Source: Eubacterium sp. AF22-8LB (GTDB lineage: Bacteria; Bacillota_I; Bacilli_A; Erysipelotrichales; Erysipelotrichaceae). From it: a DNA stretch of 64,000 bases. The notes under the pieces were generated by a model that worked only from the letters and a program-made list of their open reading frames with translations, did not search any database and was not told where the DNA came from. Where the stretch lies: the NCBI RefSeq assembly GCF_003458715.1, contig NZ_QRVI01000002.1, positions 1 through 64,000 on the forward strand, given 5' to 3'. Of this stretch, positions 1 through 7,995 are shown piece after piece (the first letter of the stretch is position 1; each line of letters begins with the position of its first letter). The position numbers were made by a program, and so were the translations under genes.

Positions 1-50
1 CGGCGACAATAGTTGGGCTTGCCCCTGCGAAGATAGCTAGCTGCCGGGTC
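1..50 (+). rRNA. rrf: 3' end of 5S rRNA
   Basis: The first ~50 bases match the 3' third of a Firmicutes 5S rRNA. The spacing and conserved blocks of the loop E / helix IV region and the terminal GCTGCCGGGTC, which would pair with the missing 5' end, align with the B. subtilis 5S 3' end. A T-run (52-59) follows directly and would act as terminator. The rest of the rRNA operon lies outside the window. The identification is by recalled alignment only. Confidence 0.8.
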
Positions 51-104
51 CTTTTTTTTACAAATACAGCGGCTTGTCTGCTTTTTTTTTATGTTTTTCT
101 AGCG

Positions 105-116
105 TATAATACCAAT
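105..116 (+). promoter_or_regulatory. -10 box giving a leaderless cls mRNA
   Basis: A perfect TATAAT (105-110) lies exactly six bases before the ATG at 117, so transcription would start at or next to the start codon. No Shine-Dalgarno sequence precedes the ATG. No good -35 box is visible; a T-tract (82-90) occupies that position. The same geometry occurs at 6844, 13757 and 32084. Confidence 0.6.
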
Positions 117-1652
117 ATGCATAAAATTTTGAAATATTGTAAATCAAAACCTATCTATATTATCTTAGCTGTATTACTCCAATTTTTAACACTGTTTTTT
201 TTGGTGAGCTATTTTAGTCAAAAATTCTTTATTGTTTACTATATCTTGATTATATTTAGTCTATGCGTATGTATGCATATCATTAATCGTGACTCCGATT
301 CTAGCTCTAAGCTTTTATGGGTACTGTTAATTATGGCTTTTCCTATTTTTGGAGGACTTGTTTATTTGTTAATTGGCAATCGTAAGATTCCAAAGGCTTT
401 AATGATCAAAGACCGTCAGGCTTATTCTGACTATAAAAAATATGCTCTACAAAACATTGAAATTTTAAGTGATCTTCATGAAGATGATTATGTATTAGAT
501 AAAATGACATCTATGGCATGGTCAAACGGATACTTTCCTGTTTATGAAAACTGTGAAGTTACCTACTTTCCTTCAGGAGAAGATCAATATCAGTCTTTTA
601 TTGAAGAACTTATTAAAGCTGAAGATTTTATTTTTATGGAATTCTTTATTATCAATAAAGGTGTCATGTGGAATACTATTCTTCAGATATTAATGGATAA
701 AGCCGCTATGGGAGTCGATGTTCGAGTTATCTATGATGATATGGGCTCTTTAACATATTTGCCTAGAGATTATGCCAAATGGTTAAATGATCGAGGCGTC
801 AAAACTCACGTGTTTAATCCTTTAAGACCACAACTAGCCATGGCAATGAACAATCGTGATCACCGTAAGATTTTAGTCATTGATGGTAAGGTGGCCTTTA
901 CAGGAGGTTGCAACATTTCCGATGAATATATTAATACGAAAAAACGATTTGGACATTGGAAGGATATGGGGTGTTTGATCAAGGGAGCTGGTGTCGAAAT
1001 GTTTACCATTTCTTTTTTACAGATTTGGAATTATCAGGCATCTCAATATACATCGTATTCTAGGTTTATAAAAGATCGAACTTTGTTTTCAAATCAAAAA
1101 ACAAAAGGCTTTATTATTCCATTTTCAGATTCTCCGACTGACGAAAATAACACTGGCTTAAATATGCATCTAAATATGTTAGGATGTGCAAAGGATTATT
1201 TTTGGATCACAACACCATATTTAATATTGGATTCCGAAATGATTTCTAGTTTAAAGCTTGCCGTTTCCAATGGAGTTGATGTAAGAATCGTCGTACCAGG
1301 TATTCCGGATAAGAAGATGGTTTATCAGGTCACAAAGGCAAACTTTGATACATTAATTAAAGCGGGCGTAAAAATCTATGAATATACACCAGGCTTTATT
1401 CATGGAAAGGTTTGTATCATCGATGATTCTAGTGCATTGGTAGGAACAGTGAATATGGATTTTAGATCATACTATCAACATTATGAATGTGGTGTATGGA
1501 TGCATGAAACGGATTGTTTAGTGGACATAAAAAAGGACTTTGAAGAAATATTCAAAGTCTGTCATGAAGTGACATTGGATGAGTGTGTAAACACCAATCC
1601 AGCACTTAAATTGTATCGAAATGTATTAAAGGTATTTAGTCCTATTATGTAG
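117..1652 (+). CDS. cls: Cardiolipin synthase (phospholipase D family)
   Basis: Membrane enzyme that joins two phosphatidylglycerol molecules to make cardiolipin and glycerol. The 511-residue protein has the usual ClsA plan: two or three hydrophobic segments in the first ~90 residues, then two phospholipase-D domains, each with an HxK(x)4D motif (HRKILVID from His249 and HGKVCIID from His429). The length is normal for the family. The start at 117 fits the first membrane helix, and no ribosome site precedes it; the -10 box six bases upstream suggests a leaderless mRNA. It stands alone between the rRNA operon end and the convergent fumarase gene, which begins 18 bases beyond its stop. Confidence 0.93.
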   Translation: MHKILKYCKSKPIYIILAVLLQFLTLFFLVSYFSQKFFIVYYILIIFSLCVCMHIINRDSDSSSKLLWVLLIMAFPIFGGLVYLLIGNRKIPKALMIKDRQAYSDYKKYALQNIEILSDLHEDDYVLDKMTSMAWSNGYFPVYENCEVTYFPSGEDQYQSFIEELIKAEDFIFMEFFIINKGVMWNTILQILMDKAAMGVDVRVIYDDMGSLTYLPRDYAKWLNDRGVKTHVFNPLRPQLAMAMNNRDHRKILVIDGKVAFTGGCNISDEYINTKKRFGHWKDMGCLIKGAGVEMFTISFLQIWNYQASQYTSYSRFIKDRTLFSNQKTKGFIIPFSDSPTDENNTGLNMHLNMLGCAKDYFWITTPYLILDSEMISSLKLAVSNGVDVRIVVPGIPDKKMVYQVTKANFDTLIKAGVKIYEYTPGFIHGKVCIIDDSSALVGTVNMDFRSYYQHYECGVWMHETDCLVDIKKDFEEIFKVCHEVTLDECVNTNPALKLYRNVLKVFSPIM

Positions 1653-1670
1653 GATCAAATACCTTTTATT

Positions 1671-3044
1671 TTATTTATGAATCATTTTTGCAGGCTGTAC
1701 ATATTGATCAAATTCTTCACTTGTTAAGAATCCTAATTCTAAAATAGCTTCCTTTAAAGTTAAGTTATTTTTAAATGCATATTGGCTGGCATGACCTGCT
1801 TTTTCATAGCCAATCACTGGATTTAAACAAGTTACTAACATCAATGAGTTATGTAGATTTTTATCCATTGTTTCTTTATTCGCTTTTAATCCAACTAGAC
1901 AATGAATAGTAAATGAATGGATTGCATCTGCCAATAATTGAATACTTTGATCCATATTGTAGGCAATTAATGGCATAAAGACATTTAATTCAAAATTTCC
2001 TTGACTTGCTCCAATACCAATGGCTGTATCATTTCCCATTACTTGAACAGCGACCATTGTCAAAGCTTCACATTGTGTTGGATTGACTTTACCTGGCATG
2101 ATACTTGAGCCTGGTTCATTACTAGGAATATCGATTTCATGAATACCGCTTCTTGGACCACTCGCAAGCCATCTGACATCATTGGCAATCTTCATACAGT
2201 TAGCAGCAAGTCCTTTTAATGCTCCACTTGTATAAACCATCGCATCCTTACTTGTTAGGGCATGGAATTTATTTGGGTCTGGTACAAATGGAAGATTTGT
2301 CTTTTCTGAAATGATTTTAGTAACCACTTCATCAAAGCCTTCTGGACAATTGATACCTGTACCTACAGCTGTAGCCCCACAGGCAAGCTCATATACATAT
2401 TTCAAGCTATCTAAGATTTGTTGCTTACTATGCTCAATCATAGAGCGATAGCCACTTAGTTCTTGTGAAAAATATAAAGGAGTCGCATCTTGAAGGTGGG
2501 TTCTACCAATTTTAATAATACCTTCATTTTCTTTTTCTAGCTTTTGAAGTTGTTCAATCATCATATCCAATTGAGGAATCAATTCAGCATTGATTTTTTG
2601 AGCAACCATAATATGCAAGGCAGCCGGGAAAGTATCATTTGAGCTTTGGGAAGCATTTACTGTATCATTTGGATGTAGAATGTTTTCATTTGCGAGTTCA
2701 TTTCCTAACATGGAAATAACTTCATTGGCATTCATGTTGGTTTGTGTTCCTGAACCTGTTTGCCACACATGCAAAGGGAATTGATCTAAATACTGTCCAT
2801 CCTCAATTTTTTGACATACTTCTACAATGGCTTCACATTGTTTCTCACTTATTTTATTAAAGTGTAGGTTGGCCTTTGCGCAAGCCTCCTTTAAAATCGC
2901 AAAGCTATGAATCAAAGATGTCGGCATAATTTCTTTACCAATCTTAAAATTTTCAAGGCTTCTTTGTGTTTGGGATTTCCAATATTTATCCGCTTCTACT
3001 TGAACCTGTCCTAAGCAGTCTTCTTCTATTCGATATGTACTCAT
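1671..3044 (-). CDS. fumC: Fumarate hydratase, class II
   Basis: Iron-independent fumarase interconverting fumarate and L-malate in the cytoplasm. The 457-residue protein carries the fumarase/aspartase superfamily signature GSSIMPGKVNPT near residue 315, and the N-terminal stretch is fumarase-like rather than aspartase-like. A good ribosome site (GAGGTG) lies just upstream of the ATG on the minus strand. It is transcribed alone, divergent from the pullulanase gene. In a fermentative anaerobe it may serve a reductive branch to fumarate or aspartate recycling; that role is inference. Aspartase is the main alternative but less likely from the sequence around the N-terminus. Confidence 0.9.
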   Translation of the reverse strand: MSTYRIEEDCLGQVQVEADKYWKSQTQRSLENFKIGKEIMPTSLIHSFAILKEACAKANLHFNKISEKQCEAIVEVCQKIEDGQYLDQFPLHVWQTGSGTQTNMNANEVISMLGNELANENILHPNDTVNASQSSNDTFPAALHIMVAQKINAELIPQLDMMIEQLQKLEKENEGIIKIGRTHLQDATPLYFSQELSGYRSMIEHSKQQILDSLKYVYELACGATAVGTGINCPEGFDEVVTKIISEKTNLPFVPDPNKFHALTSKDAMVYTSGALKGLAANCMKIANDVRWLASGPRSGIHEIDIPSNEPGSSIMPGKVNPTQCEALTMVAVQVMGNDTAIGIGASQGNFELNVFMPLIAYNMDQSIQLLADAIHSFTIHCLVGLKANKETMDKNLHNSLMLVTCLNPVIGYEKAGHASQYAFKNNLTLKEAILELGFLTSEEFDQYVQPAKMIHK

Positions 3045-3100
3045 TTTTGTTCACCTCTATGTAGTAGTGTAACATTTTTTATCTAAATTGTCTTTATACA

Positions 3101-3125
3101 TGTTACAATAGATAAAGTGAAGGAG
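3101..3125 (+). promoter_or_regulatory. Extended -10 and ribosome site of pulA
   Basis: TGTTACAAT (3101-3109) is an extended -10 (TGn plus TACAAT), and AAGGAG (3120-3125) is placed nine bases before the ATG at 3135. The ribosome site shows that the upstream in-frame GTG at 3117 is not the start, because it would lie before the site. Confidence 0.55.
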
Positions 3126-3134
3126 TTGTACCCT

Positions 3135-5243
3135 ATGCGAATGAAAGAGCCTTATGAAGCTTATTTAGATGATTATAATTGTTTGGATGTATATATGTCC
3201 AAAAACTTCTTTGGAGGAGAAAGTCGCATCTTCCATATGAAGGATACGAAGAATCGTATTATACCTTTAACGATTCAATCGCGATGTGATCTATATAATG
3301 GATTTACCCATTATCAACTGTCTTTAAATGGAACACTCAATGTAGGTGAGGAATATTTAGTGTTTGATGAACATTGTAAGACATGTGTCGCAAAATATTC
3401 TCATATTGTAAAAACGGAACGTTTTGCGAAGGAATTTACCTACGATAAAGATGATTTAGGTGTTACTTACACACCGGAGCAGACTACATTTAAAGTTTGG
3501 GCGCCTACCGCATTATCTGTAAGCGTAGGCTATGTTTTAAATGGGCATAAGCAAGTTGTAGCTTTAAAGCGTGAAGAGCATGGTGTTTTTGCGTTAACTA
3601 TTAAAAAGGATTTAAATGGAGTTCATTATTCTTATTTAGTACGAGTCAATGGAGAATATAAAGGGGTGACAGATCCTTATACTTGTTTCACGGGTGCCAA
3701 TTCACAATATAGTGTGATTGTGGATCCTAAAACAGTAAAACTTCCAAAAAAAATAAAGATGAAGCCTATGGGAAGTGAATGTGATGCGATTATTTATGAA
3801 GCAAGTATTCGTGACATGACTTCACAAACAGGAATTGGGGTAAGTCATCCTAAAAAGTTTGTTGGGTTTACCGAAGAAAATGAAATCACCAAAGCCCACA
3901 ATACAGGTTTCAGTTATTTAAAATCATTAGGAATTACCCACGTACAATTGATGCCTGTGTTTGATTTTGGAAGTGTGGATGAAATCTATCCCAATATATT
4001 CTATAACTGGGGTTATGATCCCGTGCAATATCGTTGCTTAGAAGGAGCATATTCTTTGGATCCGAATAACGCAAAGTTGCGTATTGAGGAATTCGCAAAG
4101 CTTGTACATGATTGTCATAAGGCGGGAATTCGTGTCAATTTGGATTTAGTATTTAACCATGTTTATGTTAAAGAATATTTTGCACTAGAAAATATGGTGC
4201 CTGATTATTATTTCTTGATGAATCGTGTAGGTGAATTCTCGAATGGAAGTTTCTGTGGAAATGATATTGATACACAGCCTTTTATGGCTCGCAAATATTT
4301 TATTGATACTTGTAAGCAGATTGTTGAGATGTTTGATGTCGATGGCTTCCGTTTTGATTTGATGGGAATTTTAGATTATAACTTAATGAATGAAATCAGT
4401 GCTGAATGTAAAAAAATCAAGCCAGACTTTATGATTTATGGCGAAGGCTGGAATATGCCTAGCTTTGTAGCCGAAGAAATTCGTGCATCGCAATTGAATC
4501 AGGCAAAAATGCCACATGTTGGACATTTCTCAGATCGTTTCCGTGAGGTGGTTCGTGGATCGAATCAAGAACTATCTCGTAAGGGGTTTGCGTCTGGACA
4601 AGCCGATTTATTTTATCAGGTACAATGCTGCATGGCGGCAAGCTGTTTAGATCATGTGTTTGATAGTCCAACCAAGGTTGTTAATTATGTAGAATGCCAC
4701 GATAACCATACATTATGGGATAAGAACCGTGTATGTTGTCATGGAGAAAGTCGTGATTTAAGAGAGAAACGTCAAATTCTTGCGAATGCGATGGTTTTAC
4801 TCGCACAGGGTATTCCTTTTATTCATTGTGGCCAGGAGTTTGGTCGTACAAAACAGAATTTAGGAAATACATACAATCGTTCGGATAACTATAATCGTGT
4901 GGATTATCAAAGAAGGGATCATCATATTGAAATTGTAGAAAGAACCAAGGAATTGATTGAAATTCGAAAGAAACATCCTTGTTTCCGTTTGAGCACAACA
5001 GAAGAAATTGAGGCGGGTGTTCAATTTGATTCGATTTATGATCAAGTCTTAGTGTATGCATGTCAAAAGGGGGATGATCATTGTGTAGCTTTTTTCAACC
5101 CAACTAATATTCCTTATGATTATCATTTAGACCAAGAGGCTACTGTCTTGTTTGATAATGGCACGTGCAACGCATTAAATACGTATGATATTCATATTGC
5201 AGCATTTAGTGTTGTTGTTTGTCAATTTGGCTTGACGGCTTAA
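3135..5243 (+). CDS. pulA: Type I pullulanase (GH13, CBM48)
   Basis: Debranching enzyme cleaving alpha-1,6 linkages in pullulan, glycogen or starch dextrins. The 702-residue protein has an N-terminal accessory region, a CBM48 domain around residues 105-190, then the GH13 barrel. The YNWGYDP signature, the nucleophile Asp408 (in GFRFDLMG), the acid/base Glu437 (in YGEGW) and the third acid Asp523 (in VECHDNH) are all present. There is no signal peptide, so it probably acts on cytoplasmic glycogen or imported maltodextrin. ATG 3135 is chosen over GTG 3117 because AAGGAG sits between them. Its last bases contain the -35 box of guaB. Confidence 0.94.
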   Translation: MRMKEPYEAYLDDYNCLDVYMSKNFFGGESRIFHMKDTKNRIIPLTIQSRCDLYNGFTHYQLSLNGTLNVGEEYLVFDEHCKTCVAKYSHIVKTERFAKEFTYDKDDLGVTYTPEQTTFKVWAPTALSVSVGYVLNGHKQVVALKREEHGVFALTIKKDLNGVHYSYLVRVNGEYKGVTDPYTCFTGANSQYSVIVDPKTVKLPKKIKMKPMGSECDAIIYEASIRDMTSQTGIGVSHPKKFVGFTEENEITKAHNTGFSYLKSLGITHVQLMPVFDFGSVDEIYPNIFYNWGYDPVQYRCLEGAYSLDPNNAKLRIEEFAKLVHDCHKAGIRVNLDLVFNHVYVKEYFALENMVPDYYFLMNRVGEFSNGSFCGNDIDTQPFMARKYFIDTCKQIVEMFDVDGFRFDLMGILDYNLMNEISAECKKIKPDFMIYGEGWNMPSFVAEEIRASQLNQAKMPHVGHFSDRFREVVRGSNQELSRKGFASGQADLFYQVQCCMAASCLDHVFDSPTKVVNYVECHDNHTLWDKNRVCCHGESRDLREKRQILANAMVLLAQGIPFIHCGQEFGRTKQNLGNTYNRSDNYNRVDYQRRDHHIEIVERTKELIEIRKKHPCFRLSTTEEIEAGVQFDSIYDQVLVYACQKGDDHCVAFFNPTNIPYDYHLDQEATVLFDNGTCNALNTYDIHIAAFSVVVCQFGLTA

Positions 5244-5260
5244 TGGTCAAAACATATAAT
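5232..5260 (+). promoter_or_regulatory. Promoter of guaB
   Basis: TTGACG (5232-5237), a 17-base spacer and TATAAT (5255-5260). The -35 box lies inside the 3' end of the pullulanase gene, so guaB can be transcribed on its own. Confidence 0.65.
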
Positions 5261-5288
5261 AGATGTTAAATTGAGAAGGAGATAAACA

Positions 5289-6800
5289 ATGGCAAAATTT
5301 TTTGAAGAACCATCTAGAACGTTCAGTGAGTATTTATTGATTCCAGGTTATACGGGTCCGGATTGTACACCGGATAAGGTAAGTTTAAAAACGCCTTTAG
5401 TAAAATTCAAAAAAGGTGAAGAGCCTGCACTTTCATTAAATATTCCAATGGTAAGTGCTGTTATGCAAGCTGTTAGTGGTGAAGAAATGGCTTGTGCACT
5501 TGCACGTGAGGGTGGAGTAAGTTTTATTTACGGTAGTCAAACAATTGAGTCTCAAGCCGCTATGGTTCGAAAAGTAAAATCGACTAAGGCTGGATTTGTT
5601 GGCAGCGATTCAAATATTAGCCCTGAAGCAACATTAGAGGATGTAATTGCTCTTCGTACAAAAACAGGACATTCAACAATGGCTGTTACAGACAATGGTA
5701 AGGCTGATGGAAAATTGGTCGGTATTGTAACAAGTCGTGATTATCGCGAAAGTCGTATGGATCATTCGATTCAGGTAAAAGAATTCATGACACCATTTGA
5801 AAAGTTGATTGTTGGAGACGAAGATATTACATTGTCAGAGGCAAACGATTTAATTTGGGAGCATAAATTAAACCAGTTGCCTATTGTTGATAAAGAACAA
5901 CATTTAAAGGCTTTCGTATTCAGAAAAGACTATGAATCACACAAGGACAATCCAAATGAATTATTGGATGACAAAAAGCGCTACATTGTAGGTGCAGGTA
6001 TCAATACACGTGACTATGCGATTCGTGTTCCTGCATTAGTGGAAGCTGGTGTTGATGTTTTATGTATTGATTCAAGTGAAGGTTATTCTGCATGGCAAGC
6101 TGAAACAATCAAATGGATTCGTGAACACTATGGTGACAGTGTAAAAGTTGGTGCTGGTAACGTTGTTGATGGAGATGGATTCCGTTTCTTGGCAGAAGCT
6201 GGAGCAGATTTTATCAAAATTGGAATCGGTGGAGGTTCTATCTGTATCACACGTGAACAAAAAGGTATTGGACGTGGACAGGCAACAGCTACAATTGATG
6301 TAGCGAAAGCTCGTGACGAATACTTTGAAGAAACAGGCATTTATGTTCCAATTTGTTCAGATGGTGGTATTGTCCATGATTATCACATTACATTGGCATT
6401 GGCATTCGGTGCTGACTTTGTTATGTTAGGACGTTACTTTGCACGTTTCAAAGAAGCTCCAAACAAAATCGTAAGTGTCAACGGAAACTATATGAAAGAA
6501 TACTGGGGTGAAGGTAGTGCCCGTGCTCGTAACTGGCAAAGATATGATGTTGGTGGAGACAAAAAGATGTCTTTCGTAGAAGGTGTTGATTCTTATGTAC
6601 CATATGCAGGCAGCTTAAGAGACAATGTAGGATTATCTTTATCTAAGATTCGTCATACAATGTGCAACTGTGGATGCCTAACAATTCCAGAACTTCAAAA
6701 GAATGCGAAAGTTACTTTAGTATCTAGTACAAGTATAGTTGAAGGTGGAGCTCACGACGTTGTTGTTCGTGACGAACATTTCGACGCAAAACCACAATAA
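5289..6800 (+). CDS. guaB: Inosine-5'-monophosphate dehydrogenase
   Basis: Oxidises IMP to XMP with NAD, the first committed step of GMP synthesis. The 503-residue protein is a TIM barrel interrupted by a pair of CBS domains (about residues 105-230). The catalytic Cys319 lies in the GGSICITREQ loop, followed by the flap. A ribosome site (AAGGAG) is seven bases before the ATG. A promoter precedes it and a strong hairpin terminator follows, so it is monocistronic. The C-terminus ends in a charged tail without the usual compact end; otherwise the length fits the longer ~500-residue IMPDH type. Confidence 0.95.
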   Translation: MAKFFEEPSRTFSEYLLIPGYTGPDCTPDKVSLKTPLVKFKKGEEPALSLNIPMVSAVMQAVSGEEMACALAREGGVSFIYGSQTIESQAAMVRKVKSTKAGFVGSDSNISPEATLEDVIALRTKTGHSTMAVTDNGKADGKLVGIVTSRDYRESRMDHSIQVKEFMTPFEKLIVGDEDITLSEANDLIWEHKLNQLPIVDKEQHLKAFVFRKDYESHKDNPNELLDDKKRYIVGAGINTRDYAIRVPALVEAGVDVLCIDSSEGYSAWQAETIKWIREHYGDSVKVGAGNVVDGDGFRFLAEAGADFIKIGIGGGSICITREQKGIGRGQATATIDVAKARDEYFEETGIYVPICSDGGIVHDYHITLALAFGADFVMLGRYFARFKEAPNKIVSVNGNYMKEYWGEGSARARNWQRYDVGGDKKMSFVEGVDSYVPYAGSLRDNVGLSLSKIRHTMCNCGCLTIPELQKNAKVTLVSSTSIVEGGAHDVVVRDEHFDAKPQ

Positions 6801-6804
6801 TCTC

Positions 6805-6827
6805 AAAAGGACTTCGGTCCTTTTTTT
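6805..6827 (+). terminator. Terminator of guaB
   Basis: Stem AAAAGGAC / GTCCTTTT with a TTCG tetraloop and a seven-T run. The T-run lies where the -35 box of the next gene's promoter should be. Confidence 0.85.
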
Positions 6828-6843
6828 CTTTATCAAAATACCT

Positions 6844-6855
6844 TATAATACTTGT
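6844..6855 (+). promoter_or_regulatory. -10 box giving a leaderless mRNA for the MarR-radical SAM gene
   Basis: TATAAT (6844-6849) ends six bases before the ATG at 6856, and there is no ribosome site. The geometry is identical to that at 105. Confidence 0.6.
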
Positions 6856-7989
6856 ATGGAAAAACAGAATGATTTATTGATGGACTCAAGTATTCTCTAT
6901 CGAAGTACACAAAAATATTATGATAAAATGCTGCAAGATTTAAATTTAAGCTATGCCCAGTTACCTATCTTGATTGAAATCTATGAAAATGAAGGGATTT
7001 CTTTACAACAAATTGTACAGGTGGGAGGTTACGACAAGGGGACTGTCACTAAAAATGTACAGAAATTAAATGCATTGGGTTATATTTCGATTCAGACAAG
7101 TGTGAAGGATAAACGTGCCAAAGAACTTTATACAACGGCTTTGACCAAAAAACACATCTCCGAAATCTATGGTATTCGAAGAGACTGGTGGCATCATATC
7201 ACGCAGGATCTAGATGCCAATGAAATTGAAGTATTTTCCAAGTTTTATCAGACACTCTCTACACACGCAAGAAGCTATGCCGATTTAGAGCAGACTAATT
7301 TGCAGTTTTATAAATTAAAGAAGCTGTCCCTATCGGATTATGAAGGTCATTTAAGCTGTTCCTTATATACAGGAGGATGCAACTTGAAATGTCCATATTG
7401 TCATTCTAGAGATTTGGTTTATTTAAAGGAAAACAGATATCCGATTGTTACTGAAAAGATCAATGAATATTTAGAGAGTCATCGTAAAGATTTAGATGGA
7501 ATCTATATATCTGGCGGAGAACCATTGATGCATGAGGGTGTTGTTTCCTTTTTAAAATATGCGAAAACATTGAATTATAAAATTAAGCTTCATACCAATG
7601 GAATGTATTATGATCGTCTTCATAAAATCATTCATGAAAAATTAGTTGATTCGATAAGCTTAGATATCAAAAATGCACCGAGTGCCTATGCTAAAACGTG
7701 TGGCGTAGAAGATATTGATATAAATGAAATTGAAAAATCATTGCGTTTATTAAAAACATCACATATTCCTTTTGATTTATGTGTTACATTAGTCAATGAA
7801 TTTCATAATGAAAAAAATATCGAGGAATTAGGACAATGGATTCAAGGTGTGCATATGGTAGTTTTACAGCCATTTCAAAATAATGAAACAACCATTGATC
7901 ATTCCTTGCATAGTCCAGATGAAAAACAGATTTTAAAATATAAAACAATCTTAGAAAAATATGTCGATACCGTAAAGATAAGGGGGTAA
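6856..7989 (+). CDS. MarR-type winged helix fused to NrdG-like radical-SAM activase
   Basis: The 377-residue protein has two parts. Residues ~1-140 look like a MarR-family winged-helix regulator (helix-turn-helix around residues 45-75, with the charged wing near KDKRAKEL). Residues ~150-377 are a radical-SAM domain with the CxxxCxxC cluster motif at Cys175, Cys179 and Cys182 and the SGGEP motif, like the activating enzyme of anaerobic ribonucleotide reductase. NrdD starts six bases after its stop, and no other nrdG is visible, so the protein very likely installs the glycyl radical on NrdD. ATG 6856 is chosen because it follows a -10 box by six bases; the upstream in-frame extension runs back into guaB. 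The fusion could let the activase regulate its own operon; that is inference. Confidence 0.85.
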   Translation: MEKQNDLLMDSSILYRSTQKYYDKMLQDLNLSYAQLPILIEIYENEGISLQQIVQVGGYDKGTVTKNVQKLNALGYISIQTSVKDKRAKELYTTALTKKHISEIYGIRRDWWHHITQDLDANEIEVFSKFYQTLSTHARSYADLEQTNLQFYKLKKLSLSDYEGHLSCSLYTGGCNLKCPYCHSRDLVYLKENRYPIVTEKINEYLESHRKDLDGIYISGGEPLMHEGVVSFLKYAKTLNYKIKLHTNGMYYDRLHKIIHEKLVDSISLDIKNAPSAYAKTCGVEDIDINEIEKSLRLLKTSHIPFDLCVTLVNEFHNEKNIEELGQWIQGVHMVVLQPFQNNETTIDHSLHSPDEKQILKYKTILEKYVDTVKIRG

Positions 7990-7995
7990 ACAAGT

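Noticed and set aside
3117..3134. GTG at 3117 as the pullulanase start
   Set aside because: The AAGGAG ribosome site lies downstream of it and upstream of the ATG at 3135.
6739..6855. Upstream extension of the MarR-radical SAM gene into guaB
   Set aside because: The extension overlaps guaB, its terminator and the promoter of the gene itself.
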